Shown here: piece after piece, positions 1 through 8,226 of the stretch | How the letters are laid out: each line of letters starts with the position of its first letter | Position numbering within the stretch: position 1 is the stretch's first letter | NCBI GenBank assembly: GCA_900546395.1 | Contig: URDD01000005.1 | Location: 1-60,289, forward strand | Origin: an uncultured Bacteroidales bacterium | GTDB taxonomy: Bacteria; Bacteroidota; Bacteroidia; Bacteroidales; UBA932 | DNA length: 60,289 nucleotides | Reading direction: 5' to 3' | Notes under the pieces: model-generated | The model's database searches: none | The model's input: the letters and a program-made list of their open reading frames with translations, nothing else | What the model was told of the DNA's origin: nothing | Program-made: the position numbers and the translations under genes

Positions 1-186
1 AGGCTGGAGGGACTGGATTCCGAAGTAAAAGTAGGCGACAAATTTTCCGTTTTAGAGCCGCTCAAACCAATATATATGGACTGGTATGAAAAAAACTGGT
101 ATTGTTTATATTTCTATGATGAAATGGTATCATTCGAAGTTATAAACGGCATCATTCAATGTATTGACTTTTCAGGATCAATATAA
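1..186 (+). CDS. C-terminal part of a secreted protein, paralogue of the next gene (cut by window edge)
   Basis: An open frame runs from the first base to a TAA at 184-186 and has no start inside the window. Its 61 residues match the C-terminal end of the next gene almost position by position, including VGDKFSVLEPLKP, MDW and KNWYC. A 35-base stretch (34-68) is identical at nucleotide level to 502-536, which points to a recent tandem duplication or gene conversion. The function is unknown; by analogy with its neighbour it should be a small secreted protein. Confidence 0.75.
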   Translation, partial: RLEGLDSEVKVGDKFSVLEPLKPIYMDWYEKNWYCLYFYDEMVSFEVINGIIQCIDFSGSI

Positions 187-192
187 CATACT

Positions 193-654
193 ATGTTTAA
201 GGTAGTTAAAATATTTTTAACAGCAGCTGTAATTTCGATATTCAGCATCGCTGCGGATGCCCAGATTTGGGTAAATGGAGTAGACGTATTTACTACGAAG
301 ATGACCAAAGAAGAAGTCATCGCAAAATTCGGCGAACCTACAGAATATGAGGTTAATGACTCAGGTGACAATGGGGTAAATGTTTGGTATCATTATAATA
401 ATGATATTATTAGATTTAAAGACAATCATTTAATAGGATTTACTATCAAAACCAATAAATTCACAGTTAGAGTGAATGGACTGGACTTAAATATTTCTGT
501 CGGCGACAAATTTTCCGTTTTAGAGCCGCTCAAACCGGTATATATGGACTGGTTTGATAAAAACTGGTATTGCGTTTATTTTTGGGATGAAATGGTATGC
601 TTTGAAGTTATCGATGGAGTTATACAGTGTATGACATATTCCTCTTCACTATAG
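193..654 (+). CDS. Small secreted protein with BamE/SmpA-like start, unknown function
   Basis: 153 residues. Residues 1-23 form a signal peptide (lysine, hydrophobic stretch, cut near ADA-QI), so the mature protein is periplasmic or secreted. The segment TKEEVIAKFGEPTEYE (about 36-51) resembles the short helix-turn motif of SmpA/OmlA/BamE-like domains, where a threonine-lysine pair and a GxP turn recur; this is a weak similarity only. The C-terminal half is rich in aromatic residues and is duplicated in the gene cut off at the left edge, 6 bases upstream. It lies 2 bases before the next lipoprotein gene, so the three are probably one transcript. I do not recognise a specific family. Confidence 0.75.
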   Translation: MFKVVKIFLTAAVISIFSIAADAQIWVNGVDVFTTKMTKEEVIAKFGEPTEYEVNDSGDNGVNVWYHYNNDIIRFKDNHLIGFTIKTNKFTVRVNGLDLNISVGDKFSVLEPLKPVYMDWFDKNWYCVYFWDEMVCFEVIDGVIQCMTYSSSL

Positions 655-656
655 TT

Positions 657-2258
657 ATGAAAACACTTGAAATCAACCGTGCCGCAGCATACACAGTTGT
701 ATGCGCCGCTGTCCTGTTTGCTTCTTGCAGCAAATCGGACGAAAAAGAAAAAAATCCCACAACAGATCCGTCACAAGTTGAAAACGCCATCGAAATGACG
801 TATATCACAGATGTACTGTACTATGGTGACAAGCGTGAAGACGGATTGTACAACTATTTTTTAGGTCTCTGCGACAAGCCTTTCATCTATGACGAAACCG
901 GAGACGAAGCCGCACCGGAAGGAGGCTCACTGCTTTATCTTGACTTCTACAGTGCCACCGGAGCAGAATCCTGGGAAACAGCTGTCCTGCCTGACGGCGA
1001 ATACATCTGGAAAAGCAAGGACTTCGGCTCCACTGATATGGAAAAAGATATGCTTCACGGCTATTTCACCAGACTGCAAGTAATGGGAAAAGACGGAAAG
1101 CAGAAAAGTCTCGACTTCAATTCAGGTTCAGTAACCGTAGCTACAGGCAATAACGGAAACAAACTGATTTCCGGCTCATTCACACTAAAAGAAACAAGCG
1201 AGGAAATCAGTTTCAGATATGACGGTAAGGTAGTATTCGGAGATCCTAATGAAGGCAGCATAGGAAGTATAGAAAAACCGGTAGAATTCACGGCATCTCT
1301 GGGAGTTGGAGAATACTCCGAACAATATATGCCAGGAGTGTCAACATATGCGGTAACATTGACTAATGCACCTGTAAACGAAAACGGAGATATTACCGGA
1401 GAAGGTTACATGCTGGCACTGCCGTTCTTCAATGAAAAAGGAGGAAGCCTGCTACAGCTTGCCGAAGGAACCTACCCTGTAAACGACTCATACCAGGCAG
1501 GTTCTCTTGAGATAGGCTTCAAGACTTTAGGACCTTCAGGCACACATATAATAAAAATCAATGAGGCAGGAGAAGCTGCTTCCTACAGCATAATCACAGG
1601 TGGAAGCGCCACTGTATCGCTGACAGAATCCGATAAATATGAAATAGTAGCAGACCTTACTACTGACAAGGGAATCACAGTCAAATGCTCATATTCAGGA
1701 CCTATAGAATTCTTCAATTCCGATGAACCTACAGAGGCAGAGAGTCCTACCACTCTGACGGGTGACCTTGCACTCAACTTTGAAACTGCAGAAGTCCTAG
1801 CATCGTATTACGGGGATTACTACGGTATCGGAAAGGATAATTGGCTGATTGAAATAGCCAATACCGCAAACGATTACATAACAATCGACCTGCTCTGCGA
1901 CCCCAAGGGATATAGTACTACCCTTCCTGCCGGCCAATACAATATGAGTATTGACAACAGTACAGGAATGATGAAAGGCTATGTTGACAAAGAGAGCAAT
2001 ATGACAGGCACCTGGTATGTTAAATTTGACTCTAACTTTGAAGTGCCACTGGAATTTGCGGCAGCAATTGACGGAACGCTGAAAATAACTGACGTCGGGA
2101 CACAGTCTCTGGAAATAAATCTTGTAGATTCCTCCTGGAACCTGATATCCGGATCATATACCGGCAAAATAGAAACATTTGACGAGAGTTCAAAAAATAC
2201 TCTCGCAATATCAAAGATGATGAGACGGGGACAGAAAGGCAAACTTTCCCTTTTCTGA
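657..2258 (+). CDS. Large lipoprotein of unknown function
   Basis: 533 residues from the ATG at 657; an upstream in-frame ATG at 627 would lie inside the preceding gene and place extra residues before the signal peptide. MKTLEINRAAAYTVVCAAVL followed by FASC is a lipoprotein signal with the cysteine near residue 24. After a charged linker the protein shows repeated beta-rich units, each with a Y/L-P-A/D-G-x-Y turn (LPDGEYIW, LAEGTYPV, LPAGQYNM) about 150-180 residues apart. This suggests three related beta domains, as in other Bacteroidales surface lipoproteins. It starts 2 bases after the previous stop and ends at a hairpin terminator. No enzymatic motif was found. Confidence 0.8.
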   Translation: MKTLEINRAAAYTVVCAAVLFASCSKSDEKEKNPTTDPSQVENAIEMTYITDVLYYGDKREDGLYNYFLGLCDKPFIYDETGDEAAPEGGSLLYLDFYSATGAESWETAVLPDGEYIWKSKDFGSTDMEKDMLHGYFTRLQVMGKDGKQKSLDFNSGSVTVATGNNGNKLISGSFTLKETSEEISFRYDGKVVFGDPNEGSIGSIEKPVEFTASLGVGEYSEQYMPGVSTYAVTLTNAPVNENGDITGEGYMLALPFFNEKGGSLLQLAEGTYPVNDSYQAGSLEIGFKTLGPSGTHIIKINEAGEAASYSIITGGSATVSLTESDKYEIVADLTTDKGITVKCSYSGPIEFFNSDEPTEAESPTTLTGDLALNFETAEVLASYYGDYYGIGKDNWLIEIANTANDYITIDLLCDPKGYSTTLPAGQYNMSIDNSTGMMKGYVDKESNMTGTWYVKFDSNFEVPLEFAAAIDGTLKITDVGTQSLEINLVDSSWNLISGSYTGKIETFDESSKNTLAISKMMRRGQKGKLSLF

Positions 2259-2304
2259 TACCATTGACAGCCTTGTAGGACTGACTATTCACATTCGGTA
2301 AATC

Positions 2305-2348
2305 AAAAACAGACTGGCCTCAAATGAATTTGAAGCCAGTCTGTTTTT
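2305..2348. terminator. Bidirectional hairpin terminator
   Basis: A 12-bp stem (AAACAGACTGGC with GCCAGTCTGTTT) is flanked by A-rich sequence on one side and T-rich on the other. It sits between the convergent lipoprotein gene (plus) and the NagB-like gene (minus) and can serve both. Confidence 0.85.
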
Positions 2349-2367
2349 ATTGTATCGGAATTTCTTG

Positions 2368-4284
2368 TCAGAAGAGTTTTACAAACACCTCTATAGCCTG
2401 ATACTCTGCCATTCCAAGTTCATCATAAAGTCTGGCTGTATTCTGCGTGCGGTCCTCTGCCCTCTGCCAGAACTCGCGTGAGTCATCTCCAGGGAACGGA
2501 ACTATGTCTTTCTGTGACACGTGCCTGTAGATAGCGTGACGCTTCTTGATGAGTTCGTCAGGGCTCAAAGGAACGGCCATATCCACCTTTCCGAGCTCCC
2601 ATTCCATCCAGGCACCCCTGTAAAGCCATACGTGACACTCTTTAAGCCATTCTTCAGACTTCAGCTGCTCAAGAGCTTCAAGGACTGCTTCCGTACATAC
2701 CCTATGCGTTCCATGAGGGTCTGCAAGGTCACCCGCAACATAAATCTGGTGAGGTTTTACCTTCTGAAGCAACTCCTTTATTATGTCAATGTCTTTCTGT
2801 GTCCTCTCTCCCTTCTTGATACCGCCGGTCTCGTAGAAAGGAAGATTAAGGAAGTGCGCGTTGGTATTGTCATTAAGACCGAAAGAACGTACTGCAGCCC
2901 TTGCTTCAGCTCTTCTTATTGATCCTTTCAAATCCAGAAGCGCCCTTGGTTCAGGCTCGCCAGGTTTCTTTGACGCAATTATGGCTTTTACCTCATCGAA
3001 TTTATCACCGAATCCGAGTTCATGGACAGTATCCATATGCTGGAGCACCACATCATCGTGGACAGCCACATTTCCTGATGTCTCGTAAGCCACATGGACA
3101 TCATGTCCCTGCTCTACCAGACGGATGAAAGTACCTCCCATGGAAATCACATCATCATCAGGATGCGGAGAGAAAATCACAACTCTCTTAGGGAACGGAG
3201 ACGATGATACAGGACGGGTAGAATCGTCTGCATTAGGCTTTCCGCCCGGCCATCCTGTTATAGTATGCTGGAAATCATTGAATACGTCAATATTTATCTT
3301 GTCATAAGAGCCTTTGGTCTCAAGAAGTTCACCCAAAGAGTTCTCTATATAATCCTGATGCGTAAGTTTCAGAATCGGCTTGTGGACTTTCTCGCAAAGC
3401 CATACCACAGCCTTGCGCACAAACTTCGGAGTCCACTCGCAAGGTCCTACCAGCCAAGGAGCAACGATTCTGGTCAGCAGGCTTGCAGAGTTTTCATCTG
3501 CATAAAACGTCACGTTGTCATGATACTGCAGCCACGATGCCGGACATGCCGAAGCAGCAGGACTCTCTGCTATCTCCTTGACTGCATTGGCCTTATCCTC
3601 TCCCCATGCCATCAGTACAATCTTTTTTGCACTGAGCATAGTGCCAAGGCCCATTGTGATGGCAGTCTTAGGAGTATCAGCCAGATTTCCGTTGAAATTT
3701 CTGGACTGGGCTTTCCTTGACTTGTATGACAACTGAACAAGACGCGTACGGCTCTTCGCTGAAGAACCGGCTTCATTGAAACCTACCTGTCCCTGCTCAC
3801 CTACGCCTATTACCAAAAGGTCAAGACCGGAAGCGGACTTGTCAAACTCTGCGCAATAATCAGTTATAGTACCGCTTATGCATTTACCGTCAGGAATATG
3901 GATATTCTCCTTTTTCACATCAACAAGACTCAGGAACTCATCGTGAAGCCTGCGGTTCCTGCTCTGGCTTCCTGTAGCTTTGGAAGGATAATATTCATCA
4001 ATGCTGAACACCTCAACATTGGCGAAAGATACTTTTCCTTCTTTATAACGCTTTACCAGTTCCCTATATAAGGAAATAGGTGTAGCACCTGTAGTAAGGC
4101 CAAGACGGAAAGGTCTGTCATTACTTTCTGATATAGAAGACACTACAATGTCAGCTATTGAACAGCTTGCAACATCGGCGTCATCAAATACCTCAACAGG
4201 AATTTTCTCATAACTGTGCAGAATGGCTTTTGGAATACCGGCTTCCAGAAGTCCGCCATCCTTTGGCAACGAAAAATGTTTCAT
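2368..4284 (-). CDS. NagB-like / PIG-L (LmbE) deacetylase fusion protein
   Basis: 638 residues with two domains. Residues about 20-285 are a glucosamine-6-phosphate deaminase fold (LGLTTGATP sugar-phosphate loop near 61; SIDEYYP at 94-100). Residues about 365-638 are a PIG-L/LmbE zinc deacetylase with the HPDDD motif at 374-378 and DPHGTHR further on, both zinc-binding signatures. In the NagB half, the catalytic loop GVGNDGHIAFNE of E. coli reads GVGEQGQVGFNE, so the Asp and His needed for ring opening (D141, H143) are Gln164 and Gln166. The same fusion is common in Bacteroidales, where it is usually called a putative deaminase-like protein. Likely role: amino-sugar deacetylation, with the NagB half binding substrate or doing an altered reaction (inference). 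It is driven by a tandem promoter pair. Confidence 0.9.
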   Translation of the reverse strand: MKHFSLPKDGGLLEAGIPKAILHSYEKIPVEVFDDADVASCSIADIVVSSISESNDRPFRLGLTTGATPISLYRELVKRYKEGKVSFANVEVFSIDEYYPSKATGSQSRNRRLHDEFLSLVDVKKENIHIPDGKCISGTITDYCAEFDKSASGLDLLVIGVGEQGQVGFNEAGSSAKSRTRLVQLSYKSRKAQSRNFNGNLADTPKTAITMGLGTMLSAKKIVLMAWGEDKANAVKEIAESPAASACPASWLQYHDNVTFYADENSASLLTRIVAPWLVGPCEWTPKFVRKAVVWLCEKVHKPILKLTHQDYIENSLGELLETKGSYDKINIDVFNDFQHTITGWPGGKPNADDSTRPVSSSPFPKRVVIFSPHPDDDVISMGGTFIRLVEQGHDVHVAYETSGNVAVHDDVVLQHMDTVHELGFGDKFDEVKAIIASKKPGEPEPRALLDLKGSIRRAEARAAVRSFGLNDNTNAHFLNLPFYETGGIKKGERTQKDIDIIKELLQKVKPHQIYVAGDLADPHGTHRVCTEAVLEALEQLKSEEWLKECHVWLYRGAWMEWELGKVDMAVPLSPDELIKKRHAIYRHVSQKDIVPFPGDDSREFWQRAEDRTQNTARLYDELGMAEYQAIEVFVKLF

Positions 4285-4327
4285 TATTAAAAAGATTTGT
4301 ATAATCTCATATATAACCCGAAATGCG

Positions 4328-4359
4328 CAAATATAGCAAAAGTCGAGAGCAGAGACAAA
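4328..4359 (-). promoter_or_regulatory. Bacteroidetes promoter, proximal copy, for the NagB-PIG-L gene
   Basis: On the minus strand the 32 bases read TTTG, 20 bases, TATATTTG, an exact match to the Bacteroidetes housekeeping-sigma consensus. The -7 box (4328-4335) lies 43 bases from the start codon at 4284. The whole 32-base unit is repeated exactly at 4407-4438. Confidence 0.8.
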
Positions 4360-4406
4360 GTTCTACTTTGGCTATGCCGAGACCAGGCGTTTATATGTGC
4401 GGAGCA

Positions 4407-4438
4407 CAAATATAGCAAAAGTCGAGAGCAGAGACAAA
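4407..4438 (-). promoter_or_regulatory. Bacteroidetes promoter, distal copy, for the NagB-PIG-L gene
   Basis: Exact copy of 4328-4359, offset by 79 bases, again TTTG-N20-TATATTTG on the minus strand. The sequence between the copies and beyond the distal copy is only loosely similar, so selection or recent duplication has kept just the promoter unit identical. Confidence 0.75.
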
Positions 4439-4656
4439 ATAAATTATGTATATGCCTAAACCGAAGCCCATACACAAGCGCCACCTAAAGAAACTATAGC
4501 AGCAAAGCTCTTGCCAATTATCGAGAACAAGTATATTTATCTTATAAATTATGATAAAAATTGCATTTTTTTCAACATTATGAAGATAAAAATAAAAAAT
4601 TATAAATAACTTTAAAGCGGGACAAAAGTAAAAGTTGTTTAATTAACTCTATATTT

Positions 4657-6855
4657 ATGACTAATCTATTCTATCTTGTTCCGATCGCGGCCGTAATCGC
4701 GCTGGCGTTCGCCTGGCTTTTCTTCCGCCAGATGATGAAAGAGAGCGAAGGTACAGCTACCATGAAGGAAATCGCCCTTTATGTAAGAAAAGGTGCAATG
4801 GCTTACCTGAAACAGCAGTACAAAGTCGTTACAATCGTATTTGTGATTCTGGCCATATTCTTCGCGATTCTTGCCTACGGCTTCGGAGTACAGAACCCTT
4901 GGGTACCGTTTGCATTCCTTACAGGAGGGTTTTTCTCAGGTCTGGCAGGGTTTATCGGAATGAAGACCGCCACTTATGCTTCAGCGAGAACTGCAAATGC
5001 AGCGATGAGGTCACTTAACTCAGGATTGAAACTGGCATTCCGTTCAGGAGCTGTCATGGGGCTCACTGTGGTAGGACTCGGACTTTTGGACATTTCCGTA
5101 TGGTACATCATACTTGACCACTTCATAGGAGCAGAAGGTCCTCAGAAACTGGTTGTCATCACCACGACAATGCTTACCTTCGGTATGGGAGCATCTACGC
5201 AGGCCCTGTTTGCAAGAGTAGGAGGAGGAATCTATACCAAAGCGGCAGACGTAGGAGCTGACCTTGTAGGAAAAGTGGAAGCCGGTATTCCGGAGGATGA
5301 CCCGCGCAACCCTGCAACCATAGCAGACAACGTAGGCGACAATGTCGGAGACGTGGCCGGAATGGGTGCTGACCTTTATGAATCATACTGCGGTTCCATT
5401 CTTGCCACAGCAGCCCTCGGAGCATCTGCATTTTACGGATTCGGAGAAGACCTGCAGCTCAAAGCAGTATTCGCCCCGATGATTATTGCCGCTATCGGCG
5501 TAGTCCTTTCAATCATAGGCATCTACACAGTACGCACCAAAGAGGGTGCAGGAATGAGCCAGCTTCTGAAATCACTTGGATTCGGAACCAACCTGAGTGC
5601 CGGACTCATCGCCGTCGCTACATTCGGCATCCTGTATCTGCTCGACATACCGAACTGGGTGGGAGTTTCATTCTCTGTCATAGTAGGACTTCTCGCCGGA
5701 GTAATCATCGGACAATCAACTGAATACTACACGTCACACTCTTACCGTCCGACACAGAAACTCGCGGAAAGCTCACAGACAGGACCCGCCACTGTAATCA
5801 TTTCAGGAGTAGGATTGGGAATGATATCCACAGCCATACCAGTCATCACCATAGCTGTCGCAATTCTCCTGTCTTACCTTTGCGCCATCAATTTCAACAT
5901 GGCAGAAATGCTTTCTGCCGAGAACCTCAGTCTCGGACTCTACGGAATAGGCATAGCGGCAGTAGGAATGCTTTCCACTCTCGGAATTACCCTCGCGACC
6001 GATGCTTACGGACCTATAGCCGACAATGCCGGAGGAAACGCACAGATGAGCGAACTCGACCCTGAAGTACGCCGCCGTACAGATGTACTTGATGCTCTCG
6101 GAAATACGACCGCAGCTACAGGTAAAGGATTCGCCATAGGCTCCGCAGCCCTCACTGCCCTGGCCCTCCTTGCTTCCTATATTGAAGAAATAAAAATCGG
6201 ACTCACTCACATAGGACATACAGTCATAGATGTGGCAGGAGAAGCTGTAAATGTAGCCGAGGCCACCATCCCGCAGATGATGACTTACTATGATGTCAAC
6301 CTGATGAACCCTACAGTTCTTGTCGGCGTATTCATCGGCGCGATGATGTCCTTCCTTTTCTGCGGGCTTACAATGAACGCAGTCGGCCGCGCAGCACAGA
6401 AAATGGTGGCTGAGGTACGCCGCCAGTTCCGTGAAATAAAGGGCATTCTCACCAAAGAAGCTGTTCCTGACTATGCACGCTGCGTAGAAATCTCAACCAA
6501 GGGAGCACAGCACGAAATGCTTATGCCGTCTCTGATAGCCATTATAGTTCCTGTCATAGTAGGACTGATACTTGGAGTAGCCGGTATAATGGGGCTTCTA
6601 ATCGGAGGCCTGGGTTCAGGATTTGTCCTTGCCATATTCATGGCCAATTCAGGCGGAGCCTGGGACAATGCAAAGAAATATGTTGAAGAAGGCAACCTCG
6701 GAGGCAAGAACTCAGAGTGCCACAAGGCCACTGTAGTGGGAGATACCGTAGGTGATCCGTTCAAGGATACTTCAGGACCGTCCCTCAACATCCTCATCAA
6801 GCTTATGAGCATGGTTTCCATTGTGATGGCAGGACTTACTGTCTGGCTTCACTGA
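4657..6855 (+). CDS. hppA: Membrane-bound cation-pumping pyrophosphatase
   Basis: 732 residues, about 16 membrane segments. It hydrolyses pyrophosphate and pumps H+ and/or Na+ across the inner membrane. The catalytic loop near residues 205-245 has DVGADLVGKVEAGIPEDDPR and NPATIADNVGDNVGDVAGMGADL, the family's Mg-PPi binding signature. The second aspartate-rich loop (GDTVGDPFKDTSGPS) is near the C-terminus. GNTTAATGKG begins at codon 482; alanine at the GNTTAA position marks the K+-dependent subfamily, whereas K+-independent enzymes have lysine. Bacteroides enzymes of this type have been described as Na+,H+ pumps; ion specificity here is inference. Single gene, convergent with the ABC exporter operon. 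The call is certain. Confidence 0.97.
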   Translation: MTNLFYLVPIAAVIALAFAWLFFRQMMKESEGTATMKEIALYVRKGAMAYLKQQYKVVTIVFVILAIFFAILAYGFGVQNPWVPFAFLTGGFFSGLAGFIGMKTATYASARTANAAMRSLNSGLKLAFRSGAVMGLTVVGLGLLDISVWYIILDHFIGAEGPQKLVVITTTMLTFGMGASTQALFARVGGGIYTKAADVGADLVGKVEAGIPEDDPRNPATIADNVGDNVGDVAGMGADLYESYCGSILATAALGASAFYGFGEDLQLKAVFAPMIIAAIGVVLSIIGIYTVRTKEGAGMSQLLKSLGFGTNLSAGLIAVATFGILYLLDIPNWVGVSFSVIVGLLAGVIIGQSTEYYTSHSYRPTQKLAESSQTGPATVIISGVGLGMISTAIPVITIAVAILLSYLCAINFNMAEMLSAENLSLGLYGIGIAAVGMLSTLGITLATDAYGPIADNAGGNAQMSELDPEVRRRTDVLDALGNTTAATGKGFAIGSAALTALALLASYIEEIKIGLTHIGHTVIDVAGEAVNVAEATIPQMMTYYDVNLMNPTVLVGVFIGAMMSFLFCGLTMNAVGRAAQKMVAEVRRQFREIKGILTKEAVPDYARCVEISTKGAQHEMLMPSLIAIIVPVIVGLILGVAGIMGLLIGGLGSGFVLAIFMANSGGAWDNAKKYVEEGNLGGKNSECHKATVVGDTVGDPFKDTSGPSLNILIKLMSMVSIVMAGLTVWLH

Positions 6856-6941
6856 TAGTATCATTAAATTGTAATCAAAACGAGGATGGGTGCAGGTTAA
6901 AGGTGACAAGTCCTTAGACCGACCCCCGATAGCTTTATTGT

Positions 6942-7021
6942 ATTTGGTACCGCAGGAGCCCTTCTGCGGTACCAAATGCGTTCAAAGACCTGTGGTACCA
7001 AATAGCACTGCGGTACGAAAT
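6942..7021. repeat. Four-copy 14-mer palindromic repeat cluster
   Basis: ATTTGGTACCGCAG (6942-6955) and its exact reverse complement (6964-6977) form a 14-bp stem with an 8-base loop. Two further one-mismatch copies of the reverse-complement arm follow at 6990-7003 and 7008-7021. The cluster lies between the convergent hppA and the last gene of the exporter operon. The first hairpin could work as a terminator, but it lacks a clean T run; the extra copies are unexplained. Confidence 0.8.
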
Positions 7022-7061
7022 GACACTCGTTGCCAGTCGGAGAGGAACAATCTGTCTGCTT

Positions 7062-8177
7062 TCAGTCTGTCTTGCGATAGCTGAGTATAGCCCAGGTGAC
7101 AGCTCCTGAAGAGATGGACACCAGCCCGACAGCATCATACCAGACATCAGCAAGAGAACTTCCCTTGAGGAAAACAGCTCTCATTGCATCTGCATAGTAC
7201 CTCAGAGGATTAAGGTATGTAATATATTGCGCCCAATCAGGCATAGAGGATATCGGAGTGAATATTCCGCTCATCAGCATGAATATCATAACAAAAAACA
7301 TCATAATGAACATAGCCTGCTGGGCCGTCTCGCTGTAGTTTGAAATCAGAAGACCCAGACCTGCTGTCACAGCCATGTGCAGGAGAGTGAAAAGAGCGAG
7401 AGTCCACAGACTTCCACGGCAGACAAATCCGAAAACAAGCCATGCAATCAGCAGGCACATTCCGAGCATGAAAAAGACAATCACCCAATAAGGTATAAGT
7501 TTGCAGACAACAAAGGCCACCTTGCTGACAGGAGATACATTCATCTGCTCTATAGTCCCGGCCTCTTTTTCCCCTACAATATTAAGAGCGGGAAAGAAAC
7601 CGGTAACCATCGTCACGGCAATTACCATTAGGGCAGGGACCATAAATGCCTTATAGTCCATATATATGTTGTAACAGAACCTCGGTGAAGCATTTATGAC
7701 AGCTGTTTTGCGCTCAGTATCAGGTATTCCAGTACCGGCTGCCGCAAAGGCGCTCACGCAAGTCATCAGATATTGTGACCCGATACTTCCTTTGGTTCCG
7801 TTGACTGTATTTACCTTTATTCCGACAGGCAAGCCCTCTCCGGAAGAAAGTTCTTTGGAAAAACCCTGTTCTATAGTCAATATTGCATCTGCCTTATTTC
7901 TGTCCATTAGCCTCTGTGCTTCTGACGGATCATCACAGATATCCACAAGACGGAAATAGCCTGATTCAGTACATTTCTCCACCAGTTCTGCAGACTGCAG
8001 TGAACGGTCATTATCTACCACGGCCAAATTTATATTCTTAACCTCCAGGTTTGCTGCAAAAGGAAAGACCAGCATCATAAGAAGAGGAAAGACAATGACA
8101 ATCCTGGGCAGCATCGGATCCCTGAAAAACTGTCTGAACTCTTTTTCCAACAAATATTTCCACATAATCATCGACAT
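7062..8177 (-). CDS. ABC-2 type transporter permease (second)
   Basis: 371 residues, ABC-2 membrane family. A membrane helix near residues 24-42 is followed by a large periplasmic part (to about 170), then five hydrophobic segments and the typical GEKEAGTIEQMNVSPVSK signature (about 203-220) between the second and third helices. It is the last gene of the tetR-exporter operon, 49 bases after the first permease gene. The pair YbhS/YbhR of E. coli is the closest arrangement I know, so the two permeases probably form a heterodimer. The start could also be the ATG at 8171 or 8165. Substrate unknown. Confidence 0.92.
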   Translation of the reverse strand: MSMIMWKYLLEKEFRQFFRDPMLPRIVIVFPLLMMLVFPFAANLEVKNINLAVVDNDRSLQSAELVEKCTESGYFRLVDICDDPSEAQRLMDRNKADAILTIEQGFSKELSSGEGLPVGIKVNTVNGTKGSIGSQYLMTCVSAFAAAGTGIPDTERKTAVINASPRFCYNIYMDYKAFMVPALMVIAVTMVTGFFPALNIVGEKEAGTIEQMNVSPVSKVAFVVCKLIPYWVIVFFMLGMCLLIAWLVFGFVCRGSLWTLALFTLLHMAVTAGLGLLISNYSETAQQAMFIMMFFVMIFMLMSGIFTPISSMPDWAQYITYLNPLRYYADAMRAVFLKGSSLADVWYDAVGLVSISSGAVTWAILSYRKTD

Positions 8178-8226
8178 CTCAAAAGTTTTGCAAATACAAA
8201 AGTCAAGTTTCAGATCAAACCTGCTG

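Larger units (their letters stand above)
4285..4656. other. 372-base divergent intergenic region between the NagB-like gene and hppA
   Basis: It holds the two promoter repeats for the minus-strand gene. The part next to hppA (about 4500-4656) is very AT-rich with no hairpin; I found no exact TAnnTTTG box for hppA. Short open frames here are not coding: they have no ribosome site and overlap the repeats. Confidence 0.6.

Noticed and set aside
2521..3720. Several 60-150 residue frames opposite the NagB-PIG-L gene
   Set aside because: They are shadows of a well-supported gene on the other strand and have odd composition.
4328..4438. CRISPR-like array
   Set aside because: Only two repeat units, with promoter structure, and no cas genes in the window.
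4297..4488. Short open frames on both strands in the hppA upstream gap
   Set aside because: They owe their openness to the repeated promoter sequence and AT-rich context, with no ribosome site or recognisable residues.
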